Source: Ralstonia soli (GTDB lineage Bacteria > Pseudomonadota > Gammaproteobacteria > Burkholderiales > Burkholderiaceae). Taken from it: a stretch of 64,000 nt of DNA. The translations under genes and the position numbers were made by a program. The stretch spans positions 1 to 64,000 of the forward strand of contig NZ_JAMXHT010000007.1 in NCBI RefSeq assembly GCF_023955655.1, given 5' to 3'. Under the pieces are notes generated by a model. The model saw only the letters and a program-made list of their open reading frames with translations. It did no database searches and had not been told where the DNA came from. Every line of letters starts with the position of its first letter. Positions within the stretch are counted from its first letter, which is position 1. Below are positions 26,058-35,087 of the stretch, one piece after another.

Positions 26058-27677
26058 TCAGGCATCGAGCCAGACGTTCTCAGCAAACGAGTAGCCCATG
26101 AGGCCACCCAGCGGAATGGGCGTGAGCCCTTTAAGCTTTGACGTGTGCCCATCAATGCTCGCGAGGAACATGGGAATGCCGATGCCCGCCTCGTTGTGAA
26201 TCATGGTCTGCATATCGGCGTACATCTGCTTACGCTTGGCGATGTCCATCTCGGACCGGGCGGCCGTGAGCAACTGGTCGAATTTCGGACTCTTCCAGCG
26301 CGACTCATTCCATGCGGCGTCCGACTTGAAGAACTGCGTAAGGATGGCGTCGGCGCTCGGGCGCGGATTGGCATTGCCAAAGCCGACCGGACTGTTGAGC
26401 CAATGGTTCGACCAATACCCGTCAGCCGGCATGCGCTTGATGTCCAGGTCTAGCCCGATGCGTTGCGCGGTCTGCTGCAGCACCAATGCGATTTCCACCG
26501 AGTACAAGGCGGCCGGCGACGCCACCACTGGAATCTTGCCCGTGACGCCCGACTTCTGCAGGTGGAACTTCGCTTTCTCGATGTCGAAAGGCCGCTGAGG
26601 CAGATCCTTGAAGTAGAAGCGGTTGGTCGGGTCAATCGGTTGATCGTTGCCGATGACCGCGTGGTCGAGCGCGATAGTCTTCTTCATCTGCTCGCGGTCG
26701 AACAGATACTTCATAGCCAACACGAAATCAGGGTTCGCGCCAGGCCCCATGTCCTTGCGCATGATCAGGTCGGTGTACTGGCCTGATTGCGTCGTGAATA
26801 TCGCGTATCCAGGGGTACTCTTGACGCGTGCAACAGCGCGCGGGTTAATCGCCGCCACCAGGTCCATCCCCCCGGAGAGCAATGCGTTGACGCGCGCGCT
26901 GTCATCAGCTATGCCAACAAACTCGATTTCGTCGAGGTAAGGCTTGCCTGGTTTCCAGTACCCATCGTTGCGTACGACCACCGTCCGCACGCCGGGCTTG
27001 AATTCCTTGATCTTGTAAGGTCCGGTGCCAATGCCGGCGCTGAAGTCGGTCGTTCCTGCCTTGACGATGTGAAAGGCGAACGTGCCGAGAATGACCGGCA
27101 GGTCGACATTTGGCGCGGTGAGCACCACTGTGACTTCGCTCGGACCTGTGGCTTTGACGCTCTCGATCTGGTCGGCCAGTACCTTGGCCTTGGAGGCTGT
27201 GGCCGGATCTTTGTGGCGCATGATGGAATACACCACGTCAGCCGGCGACAACGCTTTGCCGTCGTGGAAGGTCACGCCCTTGCGCAGCGTGAAGACCCAG
27301 GTCTTGGCATCTGCGGTATGGGAAGCCTCCGCCAACGCCAGGCGCGGCGTCAACGTTCCATCCAGTGAGAACAACCCGTTGTAGACCATGTTGCAGCGCG
27401 CATAGTCACTTTGGTTTGACTGTTTGGCTGGATCAAGCGTGTCGGTAGTTGCAGCCGTCGCGGCCGCCACGCGGATACGCCCGCCACGACGAGGTGTCTG
27501 CGCGTAAACATTTGCAGCTGTGGCAGCTAAGCTTCCGGCCAGCGTGGCTTGCATGCCACCGGCCATGAGCATCTTCAACACGTCGCGGCGCGAGGCGCCG
27601 CGCTTGAGCGACTCCATCACACGCAGGCTTTCGGTGGGGCCCACAAGGGCATCGAGTTGGTTAAGGCTGTCGCTCAT
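26058..27677 (-). CDS. ABC transporter substrate-binding protein, family 5 (DppA/OppA-like), Tat-type signal
   Basis: About 539 residues. An unusually long N-terminal region ends in a twin-arginine-like signal (SRRDVLKMLMAGGMQATLAG to VYAQ), followed by a family 5 solute-binding protein. Motifs include DTLDPAKQSNQSDYARCNMVYNGLF, WVFTLRKGVTFHDGKALSPADVVYS and LFDREQMKKTIA. It should capture the substrate in the periplasm for the DppB/DppC/ATPase set. ATG at 27677 is chosen because AGGAGA lies six bases upstream; an in-frame start at 27704 has none. The twin-arginine signal suggests export in the folded state, seen in a subset of this family. Substrate unknown; the enzymes in the operon suggest an amine or amino-acid derivative. 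Confidence 0.88.
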   Translation of the reverse strand: MSDSLNQLDALVGPTESLRVMESLKRGASRRDVLKMLMAGGMQATLAGSLAATAANVYAQTPRRGGRIRVAAATAATTDTLDPAKQSNQSDYARCNMVYNGLFSLDGTLTPRLALAEASHTADAKTWVFTLRKGVTFHDGKALSPADVVYSIMRHKDPATASKAKVLADQIESVKATGPSEVTVVLTAPNVDLPVILGTFAFHIVKAGTTDFSAGIGTGPYKIKEFKPGVRTVVVRNDGYWKPGKPYLDEIEFVGIADDSARVNALLSGGMDLVAAINPRAVARVKSTPGYAIFTTQSGQYTDLIMRKDMGPGANPDFVLAMKYLFDREQMKKTIALDHAVIGNDQPIDPTNRFYFKDLPQRPFDIEKAKFHLQKSGVTGKIPVVASPAALYSVEIALVLQQTAQRIGLDLDIKRMPADGYWSNHWLNSPVGFGNANPRPSADAILTQFFKSDAAWNESRWKSPKFDQLLTAARSEMDIAKRKQMYADMQTMIHNEAGIGIPMFLASIDGHTSKLKGLTPIPLGGLMGYSFAENVWLDA

Positions 27678-27749
27678 GTTGTGTCTCCTGTTGCAGCTCA
27701 GCACGCCGCAAGATATGTTGTTCTAGGCGATACGGTATTGCGTCGGCTG

Positions 27750-29048
27750 CTATGCAAGCCGATCCTTCATGCGGTAATACATGCCTACTGCCGGCAGAAA
27801 CCAAGGCGAGCCGAAGTGGCCGGGAATGGCACTCCACGCGCGATCGCGCCACGGGTTGGCGGCAGCGTTGCCGGCCATGACCTCGGCCATACGTTCACCC
27901 ATGTGTACGGACATCTGCGTGCCGTGGCCGCTGTAGCCCATCGAATAGAAGAGACCGTCGCGCTCGCCGGCATGCGGTAGGCGGTCCTGTGTCATGTCAA
28001 CCAGGCCACCCCAGCAGTAGTCCAGGCGAACATCGCGCAACTGCGGGAAGATCTCGGTCAAGCCGGCGCGCAGAATCTCGCCGCTCGCAGCATCCTCTTG
28101 AGGGCTGGACACCGCAAAGCGTGCCCGGCCGCCGAACACGAGCCGGTGGTCTGGCGTGAGCCTGAAGTAGTGGTGGATGTTCGCCACCGTCACATAGGTG
28201 CGGCGCGCCGCCAGCAACGCGTGCGCACGCTCCGCGCCCAGCGGCTCGGTGGTGACGATGAAGCTGCCAATAGGGACGATGCGCCGACGCAGCCAGCCGA
28301 ACGTGCCGTAACCGCCGTGGCGCGAGGCGCCGGTCGCAAGCAGAACCTGCTTGGCCAGCACCGTGCCGCGCGTGGTGTGGATACGATGCACTTGCCCCTG
28401 CACATGCTCGAGGCGTTGCACGCAAGTGCACGTATGAATCTGGGCGCCCTGGCGTTGAGCCGCCATGGCCAAGCCTTGCGCGAAACGACCCATGTGCATC
28501 TGGCCGCTGCGCTTGTAGAGCAAGCCGCCTTGGAAGCGCTCGCTCTGCACCTCCGCGCGCACGCGGGCGGCATCGAGTATCTCGACATCCCGATCCACAC
28601 CATCCGCAATCAGCCGGTCCGCGCTGCGTTGCAGGGCGTCCATCTGATACAGCCTGGTGGCGAGCTTGAGTTTGCCGTTGCGCTGGAAGTCGCAGGCGAT
28701 GCCCTCGTCGCGCACGATGCGCTCCACCGTATCCACGGCGGCGTCGTAGGCGTGATACCAGGCGCGGGCGCGGTCCACGCCAACCTTGGCGGCCAGGTCA
28801 GCGTAGTCGACGGCCAGGCCGTTGTTGACGTGGCCGCCATTACGCCCCGACGCCTCAGGCGCCACCCGCTCGCCCGCTTCCAGCACGACCACGCTGGCGC
28901 CGCGCCGGGCCAGCGCCAGCGCCGCCGACAACCCCGTGAAACCGCCGCCGACGATCACCACGTCTGCCTGCGCCGGCAGATCGTGCACGTCCAGCGGCAG
29001 CGCGGGCACCGAGTCGTTCCAGTAGGAGTCGAGTTTCATGGAGGTCAT
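27750..29048 (-). CDS. FAD-dependent amine/amino-acid oxidoreductase (DAO family, PuuB/OrdL-like)
   Basis: 432 residues. The N-terminal dinucleotide fold ADVVIVGGGFTGLSAALALARRGASVVVLEA and the ASGRNGGHVNNGL segment are hallmarks of the gamma-glutamylputrescine oxidase/OrdL branch of the D-amino-acid oxidase family. The C-terminal FAD segment (GERDGLFYSMGYSGHGTQMSVHMGERMAEVMAG) is intact. These enzymes oxidise secondary or primary amines to imines, giving aldehyde, ammonia or amine and H2O2 or reduced acceptor. It sits between the HAD hydrolase and the ABC binding protein. With the downstream aldehyde dehydrogenase it forms a plausible amine-to-acid route. Substrate not assignable from sequence. 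Confidence 0.85.
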   Translation of the reverse strand: MTSMKLDSYWNDSVPALPLDVHDLPAQADVVIVGGGFTGLSAALALARRGASVVVLEAGERVAPEASGRNGGHVNNGLAVDYADLAAKVGVDRARAWYHAYDAAVDTVERIVRDEGIACDFQRNGKLKLATRLYQMDALQRSADRLIADGVDRDVEILDAARVRAEVQSERFQGGLLYKRSGQMHMGRFAQGLAMAAQRQGAQIHTCTCVQRLEHVQGQVHRIHTTRGTVLAKQVLLATGASRHGGYGTFGWLRRRIVPIGSFIVTTEPLGAERAHALLAARRTYVTVANIHHYFRLTPDHRLVFGGRARFAVSSPQEDAASGEILRAGLTEIFPQLRDVRLDYCWGGLVDMTQDRLPHAGERDGLFYSMGYSGHGTQMSVHMGERMAEVMAGNAAANPWRDRAWSAIPGHFGSPWFLPAVGMYYRMKDRLA

Positions 29049-29072
29049 GTGGGGCGACGATGCAGACGCGGC

Positions 29073-29738
29073 TTAGAGGCCAACAACACCGGGCAGGCCG
29101 CCGATGTCCTGGATCTCGGTGTAACGGTACGCCGGATTGCCCGGGCCGTGGCCGCGGTTGACGAACACCTTGTTGACGATGCCGAGGTCGTCGGCCGACA
29201 TCAGGTCGTAGCGCAGGCTGGACGACACGTGCAGGACGTCTTCCGGGTTGCAGCCGAGCGAATCGAACATGTATTCGAAGGCCTTCAGGCGCGGCTTGTA
29301 GGCCTGGGCTTGCTGCGCGGTGTACACGCGGTGGAACGGCGCACCGAGCATCGCCACGTTCTTCTGGATCTGCGCGTCGTCGGCGTTGGACAGGATCACC
29401 AGCGGGATTTCCTTGGCAACCTTGGCAAGACCTGCCGGCACGTCGGCATGCGGGTCCCACGTAGGCACGGCGTCGTAATAGGCCTGGCCGTCGGTGTCGA
29501 AATACTGGATCTTCCATTTCTTGCACAGGCGGCGTACGGCGTTCTTCAACACCACCTCGTACGGTTGCCAGTCCCCCAAGACTTCATCAAAGCGATAGGC
29601 GCTGAAGTCCGCGATGAACTGATCCATCTGCGTGGCCGGAATGCGGTCCGCAAACAACTCGCGCGTCATCTCGCCCATGCGAAATCGCGTGAGCGTGCCA
29701 TAGCAGTCAAAGGTGATGTACTTGGGGCGGAAAGTCAT
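29073..29738 (-). CDS. HAD-superfamily hydrolase, haloacid dehalogenase type II-like (paralog 2 of 3)
   Basis: 221 residues, nucleophile Asp11 in FDCYGTL, LSNA in motif II, YKPR Lys, and HVSSSLRYDLMSADDLG in motif III. As in the other two copies the SSN signature of true L-2-haloacid dehalogenases is SSS. It shares runs such as DEVLGDWQPYE and AQAYKPRLKAFEYM with the copies at 11041 and 38147. ATG at 29738 follows an AGGA nine bases upstream; an in-frame TTG lies two codons earlier. It is the first gene of the minus-strand unit that runs to gabD, so the operon promoter must lie in the region to its right. Confidence 0.8.
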   Translation of the reverse strand: MTFRPKYITFDCYGTLTRFRMGEMTRELFADRIPATQMDQFIADFSAYRFDEVLGDWQPYEVVLKNAVRRLCKKWKIQYFDTDGQAYYDAVPTWDPHADVPAGLAKVAKEIPLVILSNADDAQIQKNVAMLGAPFHRVYTAQQAQAYKPRLKAFEYMFDSLGCNPEDVLHVSSSLRYDLMSADDLGIVNKVFVNRGHGPGNPAYRYTEIQDIGGLPGVVGL

Positions 29739-30609
29739 GATCAAAGGTCCTCAAAAGGCTCCGCGTTATGCGGGCTCGGCAGCATCGTTGTGACAAAAAC
29801 ATTTAAGCACGCACGCTTGCATGCGTTATAGGGAATTAAGGCGCGCGACATAGGAAAGCTGCCGTTTGCGATGGCATCTGCGGCATGCCATGCGGTGCGC
29901 ATTCCAAGCGTGCCGGGCGCACCGGTAATGCACCGCAGCAAAATCGATCGGCACACTGTTGAAACACCAATTGACCTCCACGATTTGCGGGGCCCACTTC
30001 CCTCCCGATTCGGGATAGCCGGCGTTGAAGAAGGTAAAAACTGGATGCGCCGTTAACGGTTGACCGAGGTCCGGTGCGTCGTCGATCGCACTGACGACAC
30101 CGCTGAGCCGAACACGACCGTGACGTGATTGTTATAGCGCGTGGACGCGATGTCGCTGGCGGGCTCATCAGCACATTCAGCGAACAAGCGCGGGCGTTGG
30201 AAGTCAACGGGACATCCCGGTTTGCGGCGTTACGCAGCGGGCGGGTAATGCATGCAGTTTCAAGCGGGGCCGTGTGTACCAAGTCGGCGTCGATCAGATC
30301 AGACCAACGACCCAGCAGGCGCGCTGTATCACGCGGGACGTGGGTGAAATCCGATACAGGCTTCAGCACAGATTGACGGAGCATCGCAGCTCGACGCACC
30401 TATCGAAAAGAGGTCATTGATGCTAGGCAGGAAGGCTCGGCATTTGTGTTTGTAACGCCCCACTCCACCGCATCCAATTGCGAAACCGCCTCCCTCTGCA
30501 GACGATACTTGCAAATTGCGGGCGAGCTTCGATTCACTGTGGCCCGTCAGGCTGTTGTCGTCCAAGATGAGAGGGAATTCACCTCCCCTTCATCAGAAGG
30601 AATGCTTGC
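29739..30609. other. 870-bp intergenic region between divergent units
   Basis: I see no convincing gene. The longest frame (minus 29836-30399) has no recognisable domain and no clear ribosome binding site. The region should contain the promoter of the large minus-strand operon and that of the GNAT gene. One perfect 7-bp inverted repeat, ATGGCAT/ATGCCAT with a 7-bp loop, is at 29871-29891. Confidence 0.4.
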
Positions 30610-31494
30610 ATGTATACCCCACCCGTGCCTCATCAAAGTACCGCTGCCGATGGCGTGGTGCTGCGCCCAATGACCATCGATGATCTGGCTCAGGTGCATG
30701 CCCTTTCGGAAGAGCAGCGTTGGCCGCACCGCCCAGCGGACTGGGCGCAGAGCTTTGCGCATGCCGAAGGTATCGTCGCCGAGCGCGATGGTCAGATCAT
30801 CGCCACCGCGCAACGTTGGCACTGGGGCCGGCGCCACGCCACCATCGGCTTGGTGATCGTCACCCCCGCGTGCCAGGGGCGGCGCATCGGCCATCGCCTG
30901 ATGAGCGCACTGCTCGACGGCCTGGACAACCACACCGTGCTGCTGCATGCCACCGCAGAAGGACGTGGTTTATATGAGCGACTTGGTTTCGTGCGCACGG
31001 GAGAAATCCGCCAGCACCAGGGCATTGCGCAACCCACGCCGCTGATCGCCCTGCCCGCCGGCTGCCGCCTGCGCCCGGCCGGGCTCAATGAAGCTGCGGA
31101 CTTGCGCCGCCTGGATGCCGAGGCACGCGGCATGCCACGCGATGCGTTGATCGACGATCTGCTCGCCAGTGCCGAAGCCTGTGTCGTCCTGGACGACGAC
31201 GGCGAGCCGCGTGGCTTCGCCATGCTGCGCCGCTTTGGTCGCGGGCACGTCATCGGCCCCGTGGTCGCCCCAGACGCCGAGAGCGCCAAGGCGCTGATCG
31301 CGCATCTGGCCGGCATCAACGCCGGCCACTTCACGCGCATCGACATCGACTTCGACAGTGGCCTGACGGAGTGGCTGGAGAGCATCGGCCTGCTGCGCGT
31401 GGAAGCCCCCACCACCATGGTGCGTGGTGAGCCGCTGGCCACACCGCCCAACGGCCCCACGCTGTTTGCCATCGTCACCCAGGCGATGGGTTGA
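30610..31494 (+). CDS. GNAT-family N-acetyltransferase with tandem domains
   Basis: A 294-residue protein. Its N-terminal half is a typical GNAT fold (VLRPMTIDDLAQVHALS, VTPACQGRRIGHRLMSALLD acetyl-CoA loop, GLYERLGFVRTGEI). Its C-terminal half (RLRPAGLNEAADLRRLDAEARGMPR to the end) looks like the partner domain seen in two-domain acetyltransferases, without a clear acetyl-CoA loop. It probably acetylates a small amine or amino acid. It precedes the broken ghrA-like gene and the aminotransferase gene on the same strand. Confidence 0.8.
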   Translation: MYTPPVPHQSTAADGVVLRPMTIDDLAQVHALSEEQRWPHRPADWAQSFAHAEGIVAERDGQIIATAQRWHWGRRHATIGLVIVTPACQGRRIGHRLMSALLDGLDNHTVLLHATAEGRGLYERLGFVRTGEIRQHQGIAQPTPLIALPAGCRLRPAGLNEAADLRRLDAEARGMPRDALIDDLLASAEACVVLDDDGEPRGFAMLRRFGRGHVIGPVVAPDAESAKALIAHLAGINAGHFTRIDIDFDSGLTEWLESIGLLRVEAPTTMVRGEPLATPPNGPTLFAIVTQAMG

Positions 31495-31522
31495 ACCTCG
31501 AACATTGCACCGACGTCGAATC

Positions 31523-32003
31523 GTGACGACCACCTTCCTCTACAAAGCCGACCCAGTCCGCTGCCGCCCAATGGGCCGAAGTCTTCCGCCAGCATGCGCC
31601 GGACATCGACTTCCGCATCTGACCCGAGATCGGTGATCCGGTACGCGTGCGCTTTCTGGTGCCGTGGGAACCGCCCGCCGATATCGCTACGCAGTTCCCG
31701 CATCTAGAGGTGTTGTTCTCATCAGGCGCGGGGGTGGATCAATTCAACTCTGCCGCGCTGCCACCCACGCTGCCCGCGGTGCACATGATCGAGCCTGGCA
31801 TCGCGCGCGGCATGGTCGAGTACGTCACGCACGCCGTGCTGAGCCTGCGCCGCGACACTACTGTTTATCGGCGCCAGCACTCTGCCGAGCAGTGGCGGCC
31901 ACTGCCGGTGCGCCGCACGATCTGCTGCCGCGCGTCGAACAACAGCAGCCCACTGCGTTCTACCTGCGCAAAGCAGCACCAAGCCACAGACGCATCAGCC
32001 TAA
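31523..32003 (+). pseudogene. Broken 2-hydroxyacid dehydrogenase (glyoxylate/hydroxypyruvate reductase A-like)
   Basis: Translated pieces match the N-terminal third of GhrA-type reductases. TTFLYKADPVR begins at 31523, and AAQWAEVFRQHAPDIDFRI follows in a shifted frame. A TGA stands at 31620-31622 where the family has Trp (RIWPEIGDP), then VRFLVPWEPP and HLEVLFSSGAGVDQFNSAALP resume in the same frame. So there is one frameshift near 31555-31565 and one nonsense change. The sequence degenerates after about 31915, and the Rossmann NAD-binding domain and catalytic Arg/Glu/His are missing. It is surely non-functional. It sits between a GNAT gene and an aminotransferase gene. Confidence 0.82.
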
Positions 32004-32049
32004 TCTTGAGTCTAACGAATGCTCGTGTTTTGCATGAATGGACTCTGAT

Positions 32050-33450
32050 ATGACTCAGCTCTGCGATCTTCCCCAACTAGCCTCGCTCAACGCCATCGAC
32101 CGTGCGCACCTGATCCACCCTGTCTCGGCGTGGCGCACGCACGAGCAGCGCGGGCCGACGGTTCTGTCCTCCGGCAAGGGCGCATGGCTGACGGATGCGT
32201 CCGGTCACGAACTGCTCGACGCATTTGCGGGCCTCTGGTGCGTCAACGTCGGCTACGGGCAGGAAAGCGTCGTGCAGGCCGCCGCCGAGCAGATGCGCCG
32301 TCTGCCCTACGCTACGGGCTACTTCCATTTCAGCAGCGAGCCCGCCGTCCGCCTGGCCGAGAAGCTCGTACAGATCACGCCGCGCTCGCTCAACCATGTG
32401 TATCTGACGCTGGGTGGATCGGAGTCGGTGGATGCTGCCGTGCGCTTTATCGTGCAGTACTTCAATGCGATCGGCAAACCGACGAAGAAGCATTTCATTT
32501 CGCTGGAGCGCGGGTATCACGGTTCGTCGTCCACCGGCGCGGGGCTGACGGCGCTGCCGGCATTCCATCGCGGCTTTGACTTGCCGCTGCCCACGCAGCA
32601 TTACATTCCCTCGCCCAATCCTTACCGCGCCGCCGACCCGGCTGACGCGCAAGGCATCATCGCGGCCTCAGTGGCGGCACTACGCGCCAAGGTGGCGGAA
32701 CTGGGCGCCGACAACGTCGCCGCGTTCTTCTGCGAGCCGATCCAGGGCTCGGGCGGCGTGATCGTGCCGCCCAAGGGCTGGCTCAAGGCCATGCGCGATG
32801 CCACACGCGAGCTGGGCATCCTGTTCGTGGTGGATGAGGTCATCACCGGTTTTGGCCGCACCGGCCCCATGTTTGCGTGCGAGGCCGAGGGCGTGGAGCC
32901 CGACGTCATGACGATGGCCAAGGGGCTAACAGCGGGCTATGTGCCGATGGGCGCGACGATGATCTCCGACGCCATCTACGCCGGCATTGCCGACGGCGCC
33001 CCGGCGGGCGCACCGATCGGCCACGGCGCAACGTATTCGGCGCACCCGGTGAGCGCCGCCGTGGCGCTGGAAGTCCTGCGCCTGTACGAAGAGGGCGGCA
33101 TCCTCGCCAACGGCCAGCGCGGCGCAGCCAGCTTTGGCGCGGGGCTCGATGCGCTGCTGGCGCACCCGCTGGTGGGTGATTCGCGCCACCGTGGCCTGCT
33201 GGGCGCGCTGGAGCTGGTGAGCGACAAGGCCACCAAGCGCGGCTTCGATACCGCACTCGGCCTGCCCGATCTGATTGCCTCGGCTGCCTATCGCAATGGC
33301 CTCATCTTCCGCGCGTTTGGCGACAACATCCTGGGCTTTGCCCCAGCGCTGACGTTTACCGAAGACGAATTCGCCCAGCTCTTCGTGCGGCTGAAGAAGA
33401 CGCTCGACGATGTGCTGGCCGTGCCGGCCGTGCGTGCCGCGCTCGCCTGA
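32050..33450 (+). CDS. Class III PLP aminotransferase (omega-amino acid/polyamine:pyruvate type)
   Basis: 466 residues, fold type I. It has FAGLWCVNVGYGQESVVQAAAEQM, GGSESVDAAVRF for phosphate binding, YHGSSSTGAGLTAL, VDEVITGFGRTG for the Asp that binds the pyridine nitrogen, and Lys291 in MTMAKGLTAGYVPMGA for the Schiff base. The pattern fits beta-alanine/omega-amino acid:pyruvate and putrescine/spermidine-type transaminases, which move a terminal amino group to pyruvate. An ATG at 32050 is preferred to 32038. An AsnC regulator follows 76 bp downstream on the same strand. Exact amine donor is not readable from sequence. Confidence 0.87.
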   Translation: MTQLCDLPQLASLNAIDRAHLIHPVSAWRTHEQRGPTVLSSGKGAWLTDASGHELLDAFAGLWCVNVGYGQESVVQAAAEQMRRLPYATGYFHFSSEPAVRLAEKLVQITPRSLNHVYLTLGGSESVDAAVRFIVQYFNAIGKPTKKHFISLERGYHGSSSTGAGLTALPAFHRGFDLPLPTQHYIPSPNPYRAADPADAQGIIAASVAALRAKVAELGADNVAAFFCEPIQGSGGVIVPPKGWLKAMRDATRELGILFVVDEVITGFGRTGPMFACEAEGVEPDVMTMAKGLTAGYVPMGATMISDAIYAGIADGAPAGAPIGHGATYSAHPVSAAVALEVLRLYEEGGILANGQRGAASFGAGLDALLAHPLVGDSRHRGLLGALELVSDKATKRGFDTALGLPDLIASAAYRNGLIFRAFGDNILGFAPALTFTEDEFAQLFVRLKKTLDDVLAVPAVRAALA

Positions 33451-33526
33451 TGCAACCGCTAGTAGCAGACCAAGAGACGCTGGCTGCCGCAAAATCGGAT
33501 CAAACTTCCACGCCTTCGCCCCCGTC

Positions 33527-34021
33527 ATGATCGAAGCCCTCAAGATCGATCGCCTGGATCTGCGCATCCTCGCCCAACTGCAGAAGAATGCGCGCATGAC
33601 CAACGTGGACCTCGCCGATGCCGTGGGCCTGTCGCCCAGCCCGTGCCTGATCCGCGTCAAGCGCCTGGAGCAGGCGGGCTATATCTCCGGCTATGGCGCA
33701 CACATCCGGCTGGAGAGACTGGGCGACACCCTCACGGTGTTCACGGAAGTCACGCTGTTGGACCACCACCGCGAGACTTTCGTGCGCTTCGAGGCTGCCA
33801 TCCGCGAGATGGACGAGGTGCTCGAATGCCACCTGCTCTCCGGCGGCTACGACTACCTGCTGCGTTTCATCACGCGAGGGGTCAATCACTACCAGGAAGC
33901 GATCGAGGGTCTGCTGGAGCGCAACATCGGTATTGCGAAGTACTTCAGCTACATCGTCATCAAGTCGCCGTTCGTCAAGACCCACTGCCCGGTTGAACGG
34001 CTCTTTCCCAATCAACGCTGA
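33527..34021 (+). CDS. Lrp/AsnC-family transcriptional regulator (copy 1)
   Basis: 164 residues: N-terminal helix-turn-helix (LDLRILAQLQKNARMTNVDLADAVGLSPSPCLIRVKRLEQAG) and C-terminal RAM domain (LECHLLSGGYDYLLRFITRG). Start at ATG 33527, where homology begins; the frame is open upstream. Lrp/AsnC proteins bind amino acids and usually control adjacent amino-acid genes, here the aminotransferase upstream or the cupin operon downstream. A relative is at 41325-41828. Confidence 0.88.
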   Translation: MIEALKIDRLDLRILAQLQKNARMTNVDLADAVGLSPSPCLIRVKRLEQAGYISGYGAHIRLERLGDTLTVFTEVTLLDHHRETFVRFEAAIREMDEVLECHLLSGGYDYLLRFITRGVNHYQEAIEGLLERNIGIAKYFSYIVIKSPFVKTHCPVERLFPNQR

Positions 34022-34278
34022 CGCCGTATGCCCGACGCCGTCTACGTTCATCCCCGCCGCGTTGTGCGACTGGCAACAGCAGAATCCACAGATCACTTTC
34101 GAGCCGTCCACCCCAATATGCCGGCGTTCGGATTTCCAGAGAGGGCACAGCGTAGGCAATGCGATGGCAATCATTGCCCATACAGACACCGCAACCACCT
34201 TCACCAAACTGGGCGCTTTGAGCAACTAGCCGCGAGCGCTGCGTAGTCCCGCTTAAATCAAGATCGAGAGAAACCTCC

Positions 34279-35034
34279 ATGTCGACTCTTCAGCAAACAA
34301 CCGTCACTTGTGCCCCTCCGCCCTCATTCGTTGATCTGCGCCAATTCGCACAAGACGAAAGTCAAGGCATTCCCATGCCCGCTTCGATGGATGATGATCG
34401 CTTCCTCTCCAGCCGCCGCATTCTCGATTGGCCTCAAGGCCCAGTGACGGCGGGCATCATTGCGCTCGATGCCGACGGTGGTTCAGTGCAGTCGCTTCCG
34501 GCGGACGAGTTCATCATCGTCCACGCGGGGAGTTTCACCATCACGCAGCAGGACTCGCCTCTCGTCCTGAAACCTGGTCAAAGCACGGTACTCAAAAAAG
34601 GCGCCACATTCTCTTGGTCTGCACAGGGTCCGGTGTCGCTGATCTTCACGCGCTACAACAACAGCCAATCGGGAGATCGCGCCATTGTGCCGATCAAGGA
34701 ACACCCACAGTTGGAAGCGACGGGCACGCCGCCGGCAGACCTTCTGCTCACGCCCGCGCCGGTATGTCGCAACTACACCGACTATCGCTCAACCGACGGT
34801 GAGTTCGTCTGCGGCACTTGGGATTCAACGCCATATCACCGCCGGGCGATGTTCTATCGCCACTTTGAACTGATGTACCTGCTAGAAGGCAGCGTGACGC
34901 TTATCGACGAAGCCGGCCGAGCTGGCACGTTCTCAAAGGGCGACATCTTCCTCGTTGAACAGACAGCGCGGTGCACATGGGAAAGCCGTGAACATGTCGC
35001 GAAGGTCTATGTGATTTATCGCCCCGTGCAATAA
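34279..35034 (+). CDS. Bicupin protein (two cupin domains)
   Basis: A 251-residue protein with two cupin modules. The first, about 55-130, has little left of the metal-binding His set (LPADEFIIVHAGSFTIT and LKPGQSTVLKKGATFSW). The second, about 170-248, contains GTWDSTPYHRRAMFYRHFELMYLLEGSVTLID and FSKGDIFLVEQTARCTW. It could be a small-molecule lyase/isomerase or a binding protein. It is 53 bp before the ornithine cyclodeaminase-like gene and in the same orientation, so it probably belongs to that operon. A shortened relative of its second domain is at 45698-45967. No specific reaction is assignable. Confidence 0.7.
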   Translation: MSTLQQTTVTCAPPPSFVDLRQFAQDESQGIPMPASMDDDRFLSSRRILDWPQGPVTAGIIALDADGGSVQSLPADEFIIVHAGSFTITQQDSPLVLKPGQSTVLKKGATFSWSAQGPVSLIFTRYNNSQSGDRAIVPIKEHPQLEATGTPPADLLLTPAPVCRNYTDYRSTDGEFVCGTWDSTPYHRRAMFYRHFELMYLLEGSVTLIDEAGRAGTFSKGDIFLVEQTARCTWESREHVAKVYVIYRPVQ

Positions 35035-35087
35035 GGGATACCTCGTCTCAACCTGATTGGGCCTAGAAAGATGGAGCGGTTGCCAAA

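Noticed and set aside
29871-29891. ATGGCAT/ATGCCAT inverted repeat as a terminator
   Set aside because: No T-run follows and there is no gene end nearby; it may be chance.
29836-30399. 187-codon minus-strand ORF in the intergenic region
   Set aside because: Residue composition looks random (Arg/Ser/Ala-rich GC-frame artefact), there is no domain or signal, and no ribosome binding site.
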